The notes: a model not told the origin generated them from the letters alone. A DNA stretch of 64,000 bases from CAYVHU01 sp964451415 (GCA_964451415.1 CAYVHU010000005.1:1-64000); one strand, 5' to 3'. Shown: positions 23,618 to 34,643, counted from the first letter of the stretch. Numbers and translations are program-made.

Positions 23618-25003
23618 TTACTTCCCGATACAAAAATCACGAAAGATCACATCCAGCAAATCTTCTACATCCACGCGACCCGTGATCCGCCCCAGTTCAC
23701 GCGCCGCCAGTCGCAGGTCCTCTGCCTCAAGTTCCGCATATTCATTTCGCCCGTCGACATGCTTGAGAAACCGGGCCAGGGCCTCAACCGTGCGCTCAAG
23801 GGCCAGGCGGTGGCGAACCCGCGTCGGGGCCGGACCTTCGCCCCGCGTACGACAGGCCCTCTCAACGCGCCCACCCAGCGCCTGCAACAGATCCTCAAGC
23901 CCCTCCCCGCTTTTAAGGGAGAGAAGAAAAACCGCATGGCCTGCGATCCTTTCCCGCCAGTCGCCCTTTTCAGCAAACCCCTCCACAAGATCCATTTTGT
24001 TTATGATCACAAGGGTGTCGTCATCCAACAGCTTCACGGTCTGTTCATCGAGTTCCGGCAAAATCCCGGCGTCGAAAACGGCTAATTTTAAATCCGCATC
24101 CTCGGCCCAGGCCCTCGCCCGGCGCACGCCTTCCCTTTCGATCACATCGTCGCTTTCACGCAGACCCGCCGTATCGGCAACCAATACCGGATAGCCCGCT
24201 AAATTTAAATGTCCCTCAACCACGTCTCGGGTGGTGCCCGCGGTTTGCGAAACAATGGCCGCCTCACGCCGCGCAAGAACGTTCATCAAAGATGACTTGC
24301 CGGCGTTCGGGGGACCGATAATCGCCAAACGCACACCGTCGCGCAGTCGTTCTCCACGCCGTGCATCGTCAAGGTGCATGGCGATGGCCTCTTTTACCAC
24401 CCGCACGTCCGAGGCCACATGTGCATGAAGATCCGTCGGCAGATCTTCGTCACTGAAATCCAACCCCGCCTCAAAATACGCCAGGGCGCGCATTAAGGAT
24501 CCCCGCCAGTCTTCATAAAGACGCCCCAAGAGCCCCTCGGATTGACGCTGCGCCTGACGGCGCTGGGCTTGTGTTTCGGCCTCAATCAAATCGGCCAGGC
24601 CTTCAACTTGGGTGAGGTCCAGTTTGCCGTTCTCAAAAGCGCGACGCGTGAATTCTCCCGCTTCCGCGAGCCTCAGGCCCGTCATTTCTCCCAACGCCGC
24701 CAACACAGCTTCGATGACCGCCGGACCGCCATGAACATGCAATTCGGCCACGTCCTCACCGGTGAAGCTGGCGGGACCTTGAAACCACAACACCAGTGCC
24801 TCATCGAGAATCTCCCGACTTTGGGGATGTATCAGGCGCGCCCGACAGGCCCTGCGCACCGCCGGCACATCGCGCCGTGTCAAGATGGCCAAGGCCTCAG
24901 TCGCCTTGGGGCCCGATATACGAACCACCGCCACACCGGCACGACCCGCACCGCTGGCCAAGGCATAAATGGTCGCACGGATCGTCTTTTGGGGCATCTT
25001 CAT
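23618..25003 (-). CDS. mnmE: tRNA modification GTPase MnmE
   Basis: The 461-residue protein has the N-terminal tetrahydrofolate-binding domain (ASGAGRAGVAVVRISG), a helical domain, and an inserted G domain with GPPNAGKSSLMN, DTAGLRESDDVIEREG and NKMDL. It ends with the invariant CIGK motif, whose Cys is essential. It works with MnmG on wobble uridine modification. Length and motifs are complete. Its start faces the thioredoxin-domain gene, with a spacer that holds a 20-bp triplicated repeat. Confidence 0.96.
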   Translation of the reverse strand: MKMPQKTIRATIYALASGAGRAGVAVVRISGPKATEALAILTRRDVPAVRRACRARLIHPQSREILDEALVLWFQGPASFTGEDVAELHVHGGPAVIEAVLAALGEMTGLRLAEAGEFTRRAFENGKLDLTQVEGLADLIEAETQAQRRQAQRQSEGLLGRLYEDWRGSLMRALAYFEAGLDFSDEDLPTDLHAHVASDVRVVKEAIAMHLDDARRGERLRDGVRLAIIGPPNAGKSSLMNVLARREAAIVSQTAGTTRDVVEGHLNLAGYPVLVADTAGLRESDDVIEREGVRRARAWAEDADLKLAVFDAGILPELDEQTVKLLDDDTLVIINKMDLVEGFAEKGDWRERIAGHAVFLLSLKSGEGLEDLLQALGGRVERACRTRGEGPAPTRVRHRLALERTVEALARFLKHVDGRNEYAELEAEDLRLAARELGRITGRVDVEDLLDVIFRDFCIGK

Positions 25004-25057
25004 CGTCTGCTATATGATTTTAGGTTGTGCTGCGCTTCTTTGCGCGTGTGAGTTTGG

Positions 25058-25117
25058 CCCCGAGGCCCTTCAACAAAGCCCGGGGCCCTTCAACAAGGCC
25101 CGGGACCCTTCAACAAG
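25058..25117. repeat. Three 20-bp tandem repeats
   Basis: Three imperfect copies with the core CCCTTCAACAA follow one another at 25058-25077, 25078-25097 and 25098-25117. They differ at only a few positions. They fill part of the spacer between the divergent mnmE and thioredoxin-domain genes. Confidence 0.88.
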
Positions 25118-25221
25118 GTATGACGACAAAGCCACAAAATGTTTAGGGTTGCAAGCTTCGCCAAGGCGTACAAAGTAAACATACGGCGATGCGGGCGCAA
25201 TCATGCTGAAAGGCGGGCAAC

Positions 25222-27276
<2,055 letters not shown>

Positions 27277-27323
27277 ACTGCTCCCCACCACGATATCGGC
27301 TTCCCTTTCTCAAAGGACTCTCC

Positions 27324-28316
27324 ATGAACACAGCACGTACGACCCAGGCCATCCGCATCCACGAATATGGGGGACCCGAGGTGATGAAGCTGGAAACCGT
27401 CGACGTGCCTTCACCCGGTCCGAATGAAGTCCTCATCATACAAGAGGCCTGCGGGCTGAATTACATCGACGTCTACATGCGCACGGGCCTCTATCCTTTG
27501 GCGAGCCTCCCGGGGGGGCTGGGACTGGAAGCCGCGGGTCGGGTCGAAATCGTGGGTGAACACGTTGACGATCTCAAGCCCGGCGATCGGGTCGCCTATA
27601 TCTCGCCGCCGGCAGGCGCCTATGCGGGCGCGCGCGTGATGCCCGCAGATAAACTCATCAAGCTTCCTGAAGCCATCTCCAACAAAGCAGCGGCGGCCGT
27701 GATTTTCAAAGGTCTCACCGCCCAGTATTTGTTGCGCCGTGTCTACCCGGTCAAAATCGGGGACACCGTTTTGATCCATGCCGCTGCGGGCGGTGTGGGA
27801 TTACTCGCCTGTCAGTGGGCAAAACATCTAGGCGCCACTGTGATCGGCACCGTGGGTTCAGCGCAAAAAGCCGAACTGGCGCATGCCAACGGCTGCGATC
27901 ACGCTATCTTGTATCGAGAAGAAAATTTCAAGGACAAAGTCCGCGAACTGACCGATGGCAAGGGCGTCAACGTGGTGTACGATTCCATCGGTAAAGATAC
28001 TTTTATGGATAGCCTCGATTGTCTGCGCCCCTTGGGTACCATGGTAAGCTTCGGCAATGCCACCGGTCCCGTCGACCCCATTGCCCCGTCGATACTCACA
28101 GCCAAGGGGTCCCTTTTTCTGACCCGCCCATCGCTGTTCGCTTATGCCGCCACCCGCCAGGACCTCATCGCCATGGCGGAGGACCTTTTCCAGGTCGTGT
28201 TGTCGGGAGCCCTTAAAATGGCCGTCAACCAAGAATACCCCCTTGGCGAAGCGGCGCGCGCACATGCCGATCTCGAAGCCCGCAAGACGACGGGCTCGAC
28301 GATCCTCATTCCTTGA
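27324..28316 (+). CDS. NADPH:quinone oxidoreductase (zeta-crystallin-like MDR)
   Basis: The 330-residue medium-chain dehydrogenase/reductase has the GroES-like N-terminal half (IRIHEYGGPEVMKLE, PGGLGLEAAGRVEIVG) and a Rossmann half with IHAAAGGVGLLACQWAKHLGA. No catalytic zinc cysteines are present, which is typical of the quinone oxidoreductase branch. Such enzymes reduce quinones with NADPH in one-electron steps. ATG 27324 follows an AAAGGA ribosome site; an upstream in-frame start overlaps the preceding gene. It converges on rho. Confidence 0.9.
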   Translation: MNTARTTQAIRIHEYGGPEVMKLETVDVPSPGPNEVLIIQEACGLNYIDVYMRTGLYPLASLPGGLGLEAAGRVEIVGEHVDDLKPGDRVAYISPPAGAYAGARVMPADKLIKLPEAISNKAAAAVIFKGLTAQYLLRRVYPVKIGDTVLIHAAAGGVGLLACQWAKHLGATVIGTVGSAQKAELAHANGCDHAILYREENFKDKVRELTDGKGVNVVYDSIGKDTFMDSLDCLRPLGTMVSFGNATGPVDPIAPSILTAKGSLFLTRPSLFAYAATRQDLIAMAEDLFQVVLSGALKMAVNQEYPLGEAARAHADLEARKTTGSTILIP

Positions 28317-28322
28317 GCGGGC

Positions 28323-28356
28323 CCCGTTATCAGGTATTCCCCGCTATCAGGTATTC
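28323..28356. repeat. 17-bp tandem duplication at the rho 3' end
   Basis: CCCGTTATCAGGTATTC (28323-28339) and CCCGCTATCAGGTATTC (28340-28356) differ by one base. The second copy includes the last codons and stop of rho. Confidence 0.87.
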
Positions 28357-29603
28357 ATGGTGTCGAAAAAGTCTGAATTGTTCTTGGTGTGACGCAGTTT
28401 ATCGAGCAAGAACTCCATGGCGTCGGTCACCCCCATGGGCATGAGGATACGCCGCAGGACCCACATCTTCGACAGCGTGGCTTTTTCCACCAACAGCTCT
28501 TCCTTGCGCGTGCCCGACTTGGTGACATCGATGGCTGGGAAAATACGCTTGTCGCTGACTTTGCGATCCAGAATGATTTCCGAGTTGCCGGTCCCCTTGA
28601 ATTCTTCGAAAATAACCTCGTCCATACGTGAGCCGGTGTCGATCAAAGCGGTGGCGATGATGGTCATCGAGCCACCTTCCTCGATATTTCGCGCTGCCCC
28701 AAAAAAACGCTTGGGACGTTGCAGCGCGTTTGCATCCACGCCGCCGGTCAGCACTTTGCCCGAAGACGGCACGACCGTGTTATAGGCGCGCGCCAAACGC
28801 GTGATGGAATCCAGCAAAATAATGACATCGCGCTTGTGCTCAATCAGACGCTTGGCTTTCTGAATCACCATTTCCGCCACCTGAACATGGCGCGATGCCG
28901 GTTCGTCAAAGGTGGAACTGATCACTTCTCCTTTGACTGAGCGGGCCATATCGGTGACTTCTTCGGGACGCTCATCAATCAATAAAACGATCAGATAGGC
29001 TTCTGGGTGGTTGGCCGCCAGGGAATGCGCGATGTTTTGCAGCATTACCGTTTTACCCGTTCTGGGCGGTGCGACGATCAAAGCACGCTGGCCTTTTCCA
29101 ATGGGGGTGATCAAATCCATAATTCGCCCGGTATAGTCTTTGGACTCCGGGTTTTCGATTTCCATGATCAGCCGTTCATCGGGATAGAGCGGCGTTAGGT
29201 TGTCGAAGTTTATGCGGTGTCGCACCGCGCCGGGATCTTCAAAGTTAATCGCGTTAACCTTCAGCAAGGCAAAATAACGCTCTCCCTCTTTCGGGCTGCG
29301 GATTTCACCTTCCACCGTATCGCCCGTTCGCAAAGCGAACCGTCGAACCTGACTGGGAGACACATAAATATCGTCTGGACCCGGCAGATAATTGGCCTCT
29401 GGACTGCGCAAAAAGCCAAAACCGTCTTGCAGAACCTCCAAGACACCCTCGCCATAGATCGCCGTACCTTGTTCCGCCAAACGCTTTAAAATGGCGAACA
29501 TAATATCTTGTTTGCGCTGGCTCGAAGCGTTCTCGATCTCCAGTTCTTCAGCAAAAGCAAGGAGGTCCGCAGGCGATTTCTGTTTAAGTTCTTTGAGATT
29601 CAT
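28347..29603 (-). CDS. rho: Transcription termination factor Rho
   Basis: The 418-residue hexameric helicase has the N-terminal helix bundle (LKELKQKSPADLLAFAEELEI), a cold-shock-like RNA-binding domain (LQDGFGFLRSPEANYLPGPDDIYV), and the RecA-type ATPase with Walker A PRTGKT and VLLIDERPEEVTDM. It ends transcription at rut sites. Length is normal and no insertion is present. The 5' leader is C/T-rich (see 29604-29690), consistent with control by Rho itself. Confidence 0.98.
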   Translation of the reverse strand: MNLKELKQKSPADLLAFAEELEIENASSQRKQDIMFAILKRLAEQGTAIYGEGVLEVLQDGFGFLRSPEANYLPGPDDIYVSPSQVRRFALRTGDTVEGEIRSPKEGERYFALLKVNAINFEDPGAVRHRINFDNLTPLYPDERLIMEIENPESKDYTGRIMDLITPIGKGQRALIVAPPRTGKTVMLQNIAHSLAANHPEAYLIVLLIDERPEEVTDMARSVKGEVISSTFDEPASRHVQVAEMVIQKAKRLIEHKRDVIILLDSITRLARAYNTVVPSSGKVLTGGVDANALQRPKRFFGAARNIEEGGSMTIIATALIDTGSRMDEVIFEEFKGTGNSEIILDRKVSDKRIFPAIDVTKSGTRKEELLVEKATLSKMWVLRRILMPMGVTDAMEFLLDKLRHTKNNSDFFDTMNT

Positions 29604-29690
29604 GTCCGAACCGAGTGGTGGTGGGAAAAGAGGGTGAAGTCGTCGGGAAAATCCGGAAGAACGCTGACCGATCCGAAAGGAACGGACTTC
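29604..29690 (-). promoter_or_regulatory. C-rich rho leader, possible rut site
   Basis: Read on the minus strand, the 87 bases before the rho ATG are poor in G and rich in C and T, including CTTCACCCTCTTTTCCCACC. Such unstructured C-rich RNA is what Rho binds. In E. coli rho is autoregulated in its leader. Upstream a small GACTT/AAGTC stem is present at about 29685-29697. Confidence 0.4.
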
Positions 29691-29847
29691 TAAAGTCGTC
29701 TGTTGCTTTGATTTGAGTTTATATTCAGACGATCAGATTGGGCGCCGAACGAAGTACGCGGTGAACCGCAGGGGATATCTGAATAACCCATACCCCAAGC
29801 GAGATTTTGTGTCCAGCGCCTTTTACCGACACGGCTATGGATTATGG

Positions 29848-30306
29848 TTAAAATGGCTTCACAATCACAAAAATCACAATGGCGATCATCAAAATCGTCG
29901 GTATTTCATTGGCAAAGCGAAAAAACGTTTCGGAACGGACATTGCGATCCAAAGCAAAATCCTGTCCCCAACGCATCATCATGAAGTGGGTCAACGTCAA
30001 AAGCACAACTCCGGTCAGTTTCGCATGAACCCACCCATCACTCCAAGGTTGCAGGCTCCACAATAATAAAAATCCAAACACCCAACTGGCAATCATAGCC
30101 GGCGTCATGATGGCTGATATTAAGCGGCGCTCCATAATCTTGAAGGTCTCCGAAGCAACAGAACCTACTTGTACTTGGGTATGATAAACAAACAAGCGCG
30201 GAAGATAGAGCAAACCCGCCATCCACGCGATCACGGAAATGACATGCAAGGCCTTGATCCACAAAAAGATTTCTCCTTGCAGCATCGCCACGGAATTTGC
30301 GAACAT
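29848..30306 (-). CDS. hemJ: Protoporphyrinogen oxidase HemJ
   Basis: The 152-residue integral membrane protein has four membrane helices. The first contains the conserved KALHVISVIAWMAGLLYLPR with the His thought to bind heme. Further segments are MERRLISAIMTPAMIASW and KLTGVVLLTLTHFMMMRW. HemJ oxidises protoporphyrinogen IX to protoporphyrin IX in bacteria that lack HemG and HemY. The start at 30306 has an AAGGAGG ribosome site; a longer open frame reaches back into hemH but is only a shadow there. It follows hemH by 22 bases and completes a hemE-hemH-hemJ cluster. Confidence 0.9.
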   Translation of the reverse strand: MFANSVAMLQGEIFLWIKALHVISVIAWMAGLLYLPRLFVYHTQVQVGSVASETFKIMERRLISAIMTPAMIASWVFGFLLLWSLQPWSDGWVHAKLTGVVLLTLTHFMMMRWGQDFALDRNVRSETFFRFANEIPTILMIAIVIFVIVKPF

Positions 30307-30328
30307 TGCTATCCTCCTTGAAAGGTTC

Positions 30329-31474
30329 TTATTCGAACCGGGCGGGACACGCCCGGGAAAAGGCCGTACAAATCCGTTTTTCGCCCCCTTGGGGACTGGG
30401 CTCTGCGCTTGCGTTTCGAGCCCCGACAACCAGATCAGCCAAACCTTGGATAAATTCCTTATGTACCCCGACGGTCGGGGCACGCACATAAACCTTAACC
30501 CCTTTTTTTCGCGCAACGAGAGCGTATTCCATATCCAATTCCACCAAGGTTTCGGAATGTTCCGATACAAACGCGATGGGGACCACGACCAGAGCAACGC
30601 CATCCTTCCCTGCACGCGTGATCTCGTCTTCAAGGGATGGCCCGATCCATACCAAAGGGCCGACACGGCTTTGATAAGCAATCCGCCAATCCGCTATGGG
30701 CTCGCCGAGTTCCTTCATCCGTTCGATAATCGCCCGGGCCGTCCATTTCACCTGATCGGGATAAGGGTCTTTTCTTTGCGCAACGATTTTTTCCGGTAAT
30801 CCATGGGCGGAAAAAAGAACACGCACGGCCATATCGTTTTCGGAATTCATATTTTTAACTGCCACACGCGCTTTTTCAAGGGCTTCACGCAGACGTTCCA
30901 CCTGGGCTGCAATAAATCCAGGCTGCGTTGGATAGCAACATATGCTTTTTACCGGGACCTCCACGCCCGCTGCTATCGCAGCATCTTGCCAATCCAAAAA
31001 AGCGCTTTGCGTGGTGGTGGTAGAGTATTGGGGATAAAGCGGCAATAAGACGATTTCTTCGGGATCATACGACCTGAGCTTTTTTGCCGTTTCCCCGCTC
31101 ATTGGGTGCCAATATCGCATACAAACGAAGGTTTTAACTGTGCAAACATTGAAAACGTCATTGTCGATCCGCGCAGACAGAACTTTTTCCAAAGCACTTG
31201 CCTGGTGATACGTCAACTCAAGCAACGGTGATTTACCACCAATTTTTGCGTAAATTTCCTGTGCAACAGAAGTCCGGCGTCTGGAAATAATTTTCGCCAA
31301 TATCCAACGGATAAGTTTCGGCGCACCAATAATGGCCGGATCATTGAACAGGTTAAACAAAAACGGTCGCACCGAAGCCGGTTGATCGGGACCACCAAGA
31401 TTAAACAAAACAACCGCCAAACGGTTTATTTTGCCGTGGCTATTCGTCACGTTTCCTTGCGTACGATCTGGCAT
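30329..31474 (-). CDS. hemH: Ferrochelatase
   Basis: The 381-residue enzyme inserts iron into protoporphyrin IX. It shows LAVVLFNLGGPDQPASV at the start, the CMRYWHPMSGE region, LLPLYPQYSTTTT and the catalytic His in FSAHGLPEKIV. The last 30 or so residues are unlike the family and look like a variable tail. The ATG at 31474 lies inside the end of hemE, with a 28-base overlap, so translation is probably coupled. Neighbours hemE and hemJ act before it in the same pathway. Confidence 0.95.
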   Translation of the reverse strand: MPDRTQGNVTNSHGKINRLAVVLFNLGGPDQPASVRPFLFNLFNDPAIIGAPKLIRWILAKIISRRRTSVAQEIYAKIGGKSPLLELTYHQASALEKVLSARIDNDVFNVCTVKTFVCMRYWHPMSGETAKKLRSYDPEEIVLLPLYPQYSTTTTQSAFLDWQDAAIAAGVEVPVKSICCYPTQPGFIAAQVERLREALEKARVAVKNMNSENDMAVRVLFSAHGLPEKIVAQRKDPYPDQVKWTARAIIERMKELGEPIADWRIAYQSRVGPLVWIGPSLEDEITRAGKDGVALVVVPIAFVSEHSETLVELDMEYALVARKKGVKVYVRAPTVGVHKEFIQGLADLVVGARNASAEPSPQGGEKRICTAFSRACPARFE

Positions 31475-32526
31475 AAGCGCGTTACGTTTTCCGGAGGGGT
31501 TTGGGGAACAATTCCATGACCCAAGTTGAAGATAAACGGCCCTTCACCTAAAACTTCGATAATCTTGCGAGCCTCCCTTTCCATCTCTTCACCACCGCAG
31601 GCCAGTAACAGATTGTCAAGATTGCCCTGTACAGTGACATGGGGTTGGATGTTATCACGCGCCCATGTCAATGGCATGCCCTGGTCTAAACTAACGCCGT
31701 CAATACCCGTTTCTTGAACATATCGTTTGTAAAGAACACCTGCACCACGCGGAAACCCGATTACCGGAACGTTTGGGTGTACGGCTTTAATGCGTTCAAC
31801 AATCCGTGCCATGGGTTCGATTGCCCAACGGGTGAACTGATTTTCGCTGAGAACGCCGGCCCAGCTATCGAATATCTGTAGTGCCTCGGCACCATTGTTG
31901 ACCTGCTCGATTAAATACGATGCCGTGACATCCACGAGCATATCAATCAGCTTTTGAAAAAATACGGGATTCTCGTAAGCCAGGGAACGAACCTGGGCAT
32001 AGTCCTTGGAACCCTGCCCTTCGACCATGTAGGTGGCAACGGTCCACGGCGCACCCGCAAAGCCGATCAAAGCCGTTGTTTTGGGAATTTTCTGCGCGAT
32101 ACGACGCACGGTTTCGTAAACCGGTTCCAAATGCGCATGAAAGTTATCGACGTGGAGTGTCGTTTCCAAAGCAGATTCATTTTTGATTGGATGCAGTTTC
32201 GGTCCTTGTCCACTGACGAATTCTACCTTCTGACCCAAGGCGTCTGGAACCACCAAAATATCCGAAAACAAAATTGCCGCGTCAAAATTGTAACGGCGTA
32301 AAGGTTGCAAAGTCGCCTCAAGCGCAAGGTCCGGCGAATAACAAAAATCGAGAAAATTCTTCGATTGAGCCCGCGTTTCCAGATATTCCGGCAAATAGCG
32401 TCCTGCTTGTCGCATGAGCCAAAGGGGGGGGGGCGAAAGGCATTCGCCGCTAAGGGCACGAAGGAAAGGTTTGGTCACTTTTGAAGGATCCTTGAAATTC
32501 GATCGATGAGACATGTTTTTAGACAT
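31447..32526 (-). CDS. hemE: Uroporphyrinogen decarboxylase
   Basis: From ATG 32526 the protein is 359 residues. The signature PPLWLMRQAGRYLPEY carries the active-site Arg residues, with AILFSDILVVPDALGQ bearing the catalytic Asp and FNLGHGIVPQTPPENV near the end. It decarboxylates uroporphyrinogen III to coproporphyrinogen III. An open frame runs 53 codons further upstream, into Asn-rich sequence derived from a trinucleotide repeat, and is unlikely to be translated. HemE next to the PPSR gene is the gene pair that flanks the replication origin in Caulobacter and Rickettsia. Confidence 0.96.
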   Translation of the reverse strand: MSKNMSHRSNFKDPSKVTKPFLRALSGECLSPPPLWLMRQAGRYLPEYLETRAQSKNFLDFCYSPDLALEATLQPLRRYNFDAAILFSDILVVPDALGQKVEFVSGQGPKLHPIKNESALETTLHVDNFHAHLEPVYETVRRIAQKIPKTTALIGFAGAPWTVATYMVEGQGSKDYAQVRSLAYENPVFFQKLIDMLVDVTASYLIEQVNNGAEALQIFDSWAGVLSENQFTRWAIEPMARIVERIKAVHPNVPVIGFPRGAGVLYKRYVQETGIDGVSLDQGMPLTWARDNIQPHVTVQGNLDNLLLACGGEEMEREARKIIEVLGEGPFIFNLGHGIVPQTPPENVTRLCQIVRKET

Positions 32527-32951
32527 TTGCCATCCATAACAAACAGTATTTTTTAAAAAATAAAAAGGGTTGTTGTTGTTGTTGTAGCGTGGATATCGGG
32601 GATTATTTGTTTTGAGTGTGTTATCCCGAGGATTATAAACATAGCTTTCGTTGAAGCTTATTTTTGGGGATAAGCATAAAAACAATTTTCAAGATCGCCC
32701 GTAAAACTAGGGGTATTTGTGCTTCAGAGACGATCCTCATAAAGGTGTGAATTGCGGGGAGAACTCAATTTCAACAGGTTTGAAAGTGGGTCATACCTTG
32801 CACGTGGACAATGTTGTACACTGAGGAGGAAAGCCCGTCAAAATACAGGTTATCCCGTGTATGACTGCGGAAGAAAAAGTCATCCCTATTTATCCACAGT
32901 TTATACCGTGTTGTCTTTTGCCATCCGGTTGGACGCAAAAAGAGTTTGAAT
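32527..32951. other. oriC: Probable chromosomal replication origin (oriC)
   Basis: This 425-base gap between divergent hemE and PPSR genes codes for nothing I can recognise. It holds a perfect DnaA box TTATCCACA (32890-32898) and three near matches: TTATCCCGA (32621-32629), TTATCCCCA on the minus strand (32665-32673) and TTATCCCGT (32850-32858). An AT-rich stretch with long A/T runs (32546-32566) next to a TTG repeat (32570-32585) could be the unwinding region. In Caulobacter and Rickettsia the origin lies beside hemE in this gene context. ParAB and two parS sites within about 13 kb agree. GC-skew confirmation was not computed. Confidence 0.78.
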
Positions 32952-33770
32952 ATGGCGTCGTTTGTAATTCATAAAATTTCCGATGCGACAGGAGAAACCC
33001 TTGATGTCGTAACACGGGCTTGTTTGGTGCAGTTTTCCGACGTCGATATTGACGAAAGACGTTGGACCATGGTGCGCAATATCGAGACCCTGAACAAGGT
33101 CCTCGACGGTGTACGTCAAACACCTGGATTTGTGCTTTTTACCTTGGTTGATGACGTTTTGTCCGAACGTTTGGTACAAGGATGTAAGCAGCTTAATGTT
33201 CCATGTATTGACTTGCTGCACCCGGTTTTAAATCAGTTGAGTAATTATCTTGGCTTGGAACGCGGTTCTCGGCCCGGTTCACAACATGTGATGGATGCGG
33301 ACTATTTTTCCAAAATCGAAGCGTTGCATTTTGTTCTCGCCCATGACGATGGGCAGTCTTTGGGAGATATCGACGATGCTGATGTCGTGTTGGTCGGTGT
33401 ATCGCGCACGACAAAAACGCCGACGTGTATTTATCTCGCGAACCAAGGCATAAAGGCTGCAAATGTGCCGATTATTCCCGGAATGGCTCTTCCGGAATCC
33501 CTCATCCGTGCAGAATGCCCTTTACGCGTCGGCTTAACCAAAGATCCGCGTCGTTTGGTGCAAATTCGTCGTCAACGCCTCAAGATGCAGGGCCAGGCGG
33601 AAGAAACCGATTACATTGATCCCGATGCGGTGACACAGGAAATTCGCGAAGCAAAACGTCTATACAGCAAGCATGGCTGGCCGATTATTGACGTTAGTCG
33701 TAAATCCGTAGAAGAAACAGCGGCCACGATTTTACAGCTATATCATAATCGTATCGAAGGAGATGGTTGA
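32952..33770 (+). CDS. Pyruvate, phosphate dikinase regulatory protein (PPSR/DUF299)
   Basis: The 272-residue protein belongs to the bifunctional Ser/Thr kinase-pyrophosphorylase family. Landmarks are HKISDATGETLDVVTRAC, the P-loop VGVSRTTKTPTCIYLANQG, and DPRRLVQIRRQRL. Members switch pyruvate phosphate dikinase or PEP synthetase off and on by ADP-dependent phosphorylation; which target applies here cannot be told because neither is in the window. ATG 32952 is preferred over the in-frame TTG 32946. The end overlaps the possible early start of aroE. Confidence 0.92.
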   Translation: MASFVIHKISDATGETLDVVTRACLVQFSDVDIDERRWTMVRNIETLNKVLDGVRQTPGFVLFTLVDDVLSERLVQGCKQLNVPCIDLLHPVLNQLSNYLGLERGSRPGSQHVMDADYFSKIEALHFVLAHDDGQSLGDIDDADVVLVGVSRTTKTPTCIYLANQGIKAANVPIIPGMALPESLIRAECPLRVGLTKDPRRLVQIRRQRLKMQGQAEETDYIDPDAVTQEIREAKRLYSKHGWPIIDVSRKSVEETAATILQLYHNRIEGDG

Positions 33771-33774
33771 TCTA

Positions 33775-34638
33775 ATGTCGGACCAGCCCCTCTCTCAACA
33801 GATCCGCCGTGCCGGCGTCATGGGATGGCCGGTGGAACATTCATTGTCGCCGCGGGTGCATGGTTACTGGCTTCGCCATTATGGTATCGCGGGTAAATAT
33901 GTGCGTATCCCGGTTACACCGGAAGACCTTACGTCAAAATTACGGACCTTGGACGCCGATGGCTTTAAAGGCGTCAATATTACCGTTCCGCACAAACAAG
34001 CAGCGCTGGCAAACGTGGATGAAGTTCATCCCTTTGCGAAACGCATCGGAGCCCTCAATACGGTGGTTTTGCGGGACGATGGAACGCTTTATGGTTTTAA
34101 CACCGATGGTTTCGGTTTTCTGGAAAACCTACGTCAAAGTGTTATCGATTTTGATCCGACCCACGGGCCTGCCGTCGTATTTGGTGCAGGTGGTGCGGCA
34201 CGTGCCATTGTTGCCACTTTATTGGAGGCCGGCGCACCGGAGGTGCGTATCTTGAACCGCACCCTTGAACACGCGGAAAGACTCGTTGCCGATTTAACGC
34301 AAGCTGGCGAGGGCGCGCTTGTCATTGCACCATGGAAAAATCGAGACGATAGCCTCGATGGTGCGGCTTTGCTGGTCAATACAACGATTTTGGGTATGAC
34401 GGGACAGTACCCCCTTGAAGTCAAGCTGGACGCCCTTCCGGTTCAGGCTGTCGTTAACGATATTGTCTACGCTCCGCTGGAAACGGATTTACTGCGCCGT
34501 GCGCGGGCGCGCACCAATCCGGCGGTTGATGGCTTAGGCATGCTTTTGCATCAAGCGCGTCCGGGATTTGAGGCTTGGTTCGGGCGGATGCCTGAGGTTA
34601 CGCCCGAGCTTCGCCGGTATGTTCTGGCGGGAACGTAA
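33775..34638 (+). CDS. aroE: Shikimate dehydrogenase
   Basis: The 287-residue enzyme reduces 3-dehydroshikimate with NADPH. It has HSLSPRVHGYWLRHY for substrate binding, the catalytic Lys in NITVPHKQAAL, Asp in NTDGFGFLENL, and the NADP site VVFGAGGAARAIVATLLE. A start at ATG 33763 is also possible but touches its own ribosome site GAAGGAG, so ATG 33775 is preferred. It lies in the order PPSR-aroE-coaE-dnaQ, which is common in alphaproteobacteria. Confidence 0.94.
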   Translation: MSDQPLSQQIRRAGVMGWPVEHSLSPRVHGYWLRHYGIAGKYVRIPVTPEDLTSKLRTLDADGFKGVNITVPHKQAALANVDEVHPFAKRIGALNTVVLRDDGTLYGFNTDGFGFLENLRQSVIDFDPTHGPAVVFGAGGAARAIVATLLEAGAPEVRILNRTLEHAERLVADLTQAGEGALVIAPWKNRDDSLDGAALLVNTTILGMTGQYPLEVKLDALPVQAVVNDIVYAPLETDLLRRARARTNPAVDGLGMLLHQARPGFEAWFGRMPEVTPELRRYVLAGT

Positions 34639-34643
34639 CTCAG

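Noticed and set aside
22371..24194. A 607-codon open frame on the plus strand opposite mnmG and mnmE
   Set aside because: It spans two real genes and the gap between them in antisense, with the low-complexity, Arg-rich composition of a shadow.
30307..30681. A 125-codon N-terminal extension of hemJ
   Set aside because: It overlaps hemH in another frame; the strong AAGGAGG site and the family start fit the ATG at 30306.
32527..32685. A 53-codon extension of HemE with an Asn run
   Set aside because: The Asn run comes from the TTG repeat in the origin region, and HemE proteins begin near ATG 32526.
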